From DATKYV01 sp035528275 (lineage in GTDB: Bacteria; Acidobacteriota; Terriglobia; UBA7540): a DNA stretch of 25,050 nucleotides. Shown piece after piece: positions 23,901 to 25,050 of this stretch. The stretch covers positions 1 through 25,050 of the forward strand of contig DATKYV010000302.1 of the NCBI GenBank assembly GCA_035528275.1. Reading direction: 5' to 3'. Made by a program: the position numbers and the translations under genes. Under the pieces are notes generated by a model. It saw only the letters and a program-made list of their open reading frames with translations. It was not told the DNA's origin and did no database searches. How positions within the stretch are numbered: position 1 is the first letter of the stretch; every line of letters begins with the position of its first letter.

Positions 23901-24494
23901 CAGCGAGGCCACGTAGAAATTCTGGCCGCGCCCGAAACCCATCTCCACCACGTGATGATGGGCGTCGAGGGCCTCCTCGAGTTTTCTCTGCGCGAAGTGG
24001 ACCGTGCCCAGATTGAACCATGCCGCCGGCTCGTTCGGGTCTGCGGCAATAACACGCTTCAGCGCCGCCTCGGCGTCCGGGTACCGCAGCTCCCTCTTGT
24101 AGAGAATGCCCAGGTTGTAGTCGGCGGCGACGAGCTTGGGGTCCATTTGCTTCGCCGTGGTCAGCGCTCCCAGCGCTTTGTCGAGCTCGTTGGCCTGCAT
24201 CAGCGCCAGGCCCAGGTTCATGTGATCCGTGGCCAGGGCCTGGCCGGAGTCGATGACCTTCTGAAATTCGGTGATCGCTTCCGGATACTTTGCCTGCTCG
24301 TAGTAGGCCTTGCCGACGTTGCGGTACTTCTGAATGGTGGCGGGGGAGGGGCCGGCCGGCTTTCTTGCCGGGGGCGAAGCTGGCTTCGTCGCTTGCTGGG
24401 CTTCCGTCGTCTTCCGCGGGAAGATGAGGCAGGCGGCGAAGGTCAGAAGGATGATCAGGCAAATTCGAAGAATCGTTTGGACTGTCCGGCTCAT
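20943..24494 (-). CDS. Exported TPR + FG-GAP/VCBS + ASPIC/UnbV-like protein
   Basis: A 1183-residue exported protein. Residues 7-25 are a hydrophobic signal or anchor; FAAC20-22 is only lipobox-like. A Pro/Ala/Lys linker leads to four to five TPRs (about 55-225). Residues 265-620 hold FG-GAP/VCBS repeats with Ca-binding-type DxNxDG loops at 319 (DINNDGLPD), 422 (DADNDGFLD), 493 (DFDNDGYSD), 545 (DFNHDGDFD) and 597 (DVDGDTFDD); one at 370 is degenerate. About 680-750 resembles ASPIC/UnbV (GIGSIIEF ... VTWPNAVIQNW). The remaining 430 residues, opening SCPFLYVWDGEKFVYLTDVLG, I cannot assign. The start is backed by an AGGGAG site 4 nt upstream and the signal. Related proteins are common in Acidobacteria and are presumed surface binding proteins; function is unproven. 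Confidence 0.88.
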   Translation of the reverse strand: MSRTVQTILRICLIILLTFAACLIFPRKTTEAQQATKPASPPARKPAGPSPATIQKYRNVGKAYYEQAKYPEAITEFQKVIDSGQALATDHMNLGLALMQANELDKALGALTTAKQMDPKLVAADYNLGILYKRELRYPDAEAALKRVIAADPNEPAAWFNLGTVHFAQRKLEEALDAHHHVVEMGFGRGQNFYVASLFHSFTTLVRLKRRDEAQKFLKMHESMRDSIPGISLQNPALEGGKYGAIFVPPSPVTVATRRTSAEKVAFVDITERLGIGHSRTDSTLSGDAARAIKSSDYSMDFARRNLVPLFGPSLALGDINNDGLPDIYVVDPAGANRLLENKGQGKFTDITEKTGTAGPAGSVSAVFADYDNSNHTSLFVVGAAGVTLYRNDGEGTFVDETEKAGLKTDTGELISRALLIDADNDGFLDLVLCGYTNLKAPPDKPAFDFPGDFPAAQTRLYRNNGDGTFSNITPTSGLAGARGRVRDAAFGDFDNDGYSDLVLVRDDGPPLLYLGRGECKFTDQSARAGTSLRNSAAVAVQVSDFNHDGDFDLALWSASGYNVLFNRGGGRFVAARSLPAVAAPADPFAYRGLVADVDGDTFDDLLNVDSGGKWHLITGRAGRFREAALDLPVAKAESLSNLAATWLSAPGELNLVGVTSSARLAAFEKEGPSSRWFEVKMTGFKSNTLGIGSIIEFKAGDFYRKVLVTGDRVRVYTGDLSRLDVVRVTWPNAVIQNWIDVATNKPIEVRESERLASSCPFLYVWDGEKFVYLTDVLGVGPIGELAPDGSRIPPYPEELVRLPENLPDRDGMYVFQFTDELREVDYFDQLRLYAVDHPAEVEVYANEIYSSSPTSPTLHGVPRKVFPVSAVDGEGKNVLPQLLKVDGHYASNFRRLGIPGLGEFHSLTLDLGDIPAASPVALWLNGWVYWTDSNSHRALTSNSRFQLVLPSLQVRNEQGEWVTVIPDMGVPSGTNRTMHVDLTGKFLCSDRHVRIVTNALVYWDQIFSTTDEQRAPASVELPLVSADLHYRGFSTPITSRGQSTPEYFDYTSLLTTAPWNPMVGNYTRYGTVEKLVSQADDRLVVMATGDEMTAEFDGRNLPPLKPGWKRSFFLYTHGWAKDGEPNTAYSRTVEPLPFRQMSNYPYGPEQRYPDTPEHREYLREYQTRPGYVLIPPLAPPRN

Positions 24495-24562
24495 GACTCT
24501 CCCTTTGGGTCTTTATTGTTGCAACCGGCCACACACAGGGCCTGTTCTCACACAGAAGATTG

Positions 24563-24568
24563 ATTATA
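24563..24568 (-). promoter_or_regulatory. Consensus -10 box for the TPR/VCBS gene
   Basis: TATAAT on the minus strand, 68 bp before the ATG at 24494, giving a leader of roughly 60 nt. The -35 region is poor. The rest of the gap to 24828 shows no gene. Confidence 0.45.
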
Positions 24569-24776
24569 CAACGGCCGTCCTTTCCAGGGGAAAAAGTCGG
24601 TCCGGTGTACCGCGCATCGGGATGAACGAATTCGGGCTAGCGTCCGGATGCAACGTCAAGAAAGCCCGGGGAGTTCGGGTTGGATAGTCCGCGCGAAGTT
24701 ATCCCACGCTTCACCCTGTGCGCGGGGAATCGGGGATCCATGCCTTCCGGTTTGTTACGGCGCTGAGCGAAAGGGT

Positions 24777-24798
24777 GGCGCCTCCTCGCGGGGGCGCC
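24777..24798 (-). terminator. Hairpin after the partial gene at the right edge
   Basis: GGCGCCTCC (24777-24785) pairs with GGGGGCGCC (24790-24798), nine pairs with one G-U, around a TCGC loop, 30 bp past the stop of the minus-strand gene. On that strand it is followed by ACCCTTT, only a short T-run, so terminator function is plausible but not certain. Confidence 0.5.
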
Positions 24799-24828
24799 CG
24801 GCCGGTTAATCTCAGGATGAGGCAAACT

Positions 24829-25050
24829 CTAGCGGTGGGGGGTGACGTCACGGATGGCTTGGATGAGAATGTCGCCGGCACCTTCGCCGCGCAGCCTTTG
24901 CTCGCTGGCGTCGTCCAGGGGAAAATCCACACCGCGCTCCTTCACCAGTTGAATCAATCGGGCTTCCGGGACACCCCCGGACAGCAGTCCAGTGAGCTGA
25001 TCCAGGCGGAGGGCTTTCACCTCCGCTTCGAGCGGCGCATCGATGGTGAC
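24829..25050 (-). CDS. C-terminal fragment of a protein with a small helical repeat-like domain
   Basis: The frame is open to the window edge, so only the last 73 residues are seen; the GTG at 25020 is probably an internal Val. The fragment contains LDQLTGLLSGGVPEARLIQLV, then ERGVDFPLDDASEQRLRGEGAGDILIQAIRD. This helical unit is familiar as a short domain in Acidobacteria, often attached to kinases, proteases or TPR proteins, where it occurs once or in tandem; I know no assigned function. The domain is complete and lies near the C-terminus, with a 6-residue tail. What lies upstream cannot be known from this window. Confidence 0.7.
   Translation of the reverse strand, partial: VTIDAPLEAEVKALRLDQLTGLLSGGVPEARLIQLVKERGVDFPLDDASEQRLRGEGAGDILIQAIRDVTPHR

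Noticed and set aside
1..25050. CRISPR array, tRNA, rRNA, integrase or transposase
   Set aside because: No regularly spaced repeat, no cloverleaf with a T-loop and no recombinase-like protein was found on either strand.

Overview
The window looks like a chromosomal segment of a GC-rich soil-type bacterium, most probably an Acidobacteriota member (Bryobacter/Solibacter-like or a neighbouring class). The inference rests on gene content: a very large Oar-like TonB-dependent receptor with an N-terminal carboxypeptidase-regulatory-like domain, a TPR + FG-GAP/VCBS + ASPIC/UnbV-type exported protein, a DUF1080 (3-keto-disaccharide hydrolase) protein, a Tat-exported amidase, a PASTA-less membrane Ser/Thr kinase and an ATP/ADP-translocase-like protein carrying HEAT repeats. 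No rRNA, tRNA, CRISPR array or intact transposase was seen.

Layout. 1-3.2 kb: the tail of a TPR protein (+), a convergent Tat-type amidase (-), then a divergent DUF1080 protein (+) whose -10 box lies only 9 bp before the ATG. 3.2-6.1 kb: a gene-poor block with one small Cys-rich protein (-), hairpins and short repeats, and an isolated FliA/WhiG-type sigma factor (+). 6.1-10.8 kb: three co-directional genes (translocase-HEAT fusion, a single-domain cyclic-nucleotide-binding-fold protein that lacks the usual ligand residues, and a Ser/Thr kinase with four C-terminal membrane helices), which look like a signalling or nucleotide-sensing module. 11.0-16.7 kb: two exported glycoside hydrolases (a 1036-aa GH5/GH42-like enzyme with two flanking glutamine-amidotransferase-like domains, and a GH30-like enzyme) with a small 84-aa protein between them, ending at a strong convergent terminator. 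16.7-24.5 kb on the minus strand: the TonB-dependent receptor and, upstream of it, the TPR/VCBS protein, each with its own promoter candidate and so probably separate units. 24.8 kb to the end: the C-terminus of a further minus-strand protein.

How the genes may work together. The secreted glycosidases, the DUF1080 protein, the outer-membrane receptor and the VCBS surface protein fit polymeric carbohydrate breakdown and uptake at the cell surface, but there is no SusD homologue and no inner-membrane sugar transporter, so this is a loose neighbourhood and not a classic polysaccharide utilisation locus. The 6.1-10.8 kb trio is the most original part of the window.
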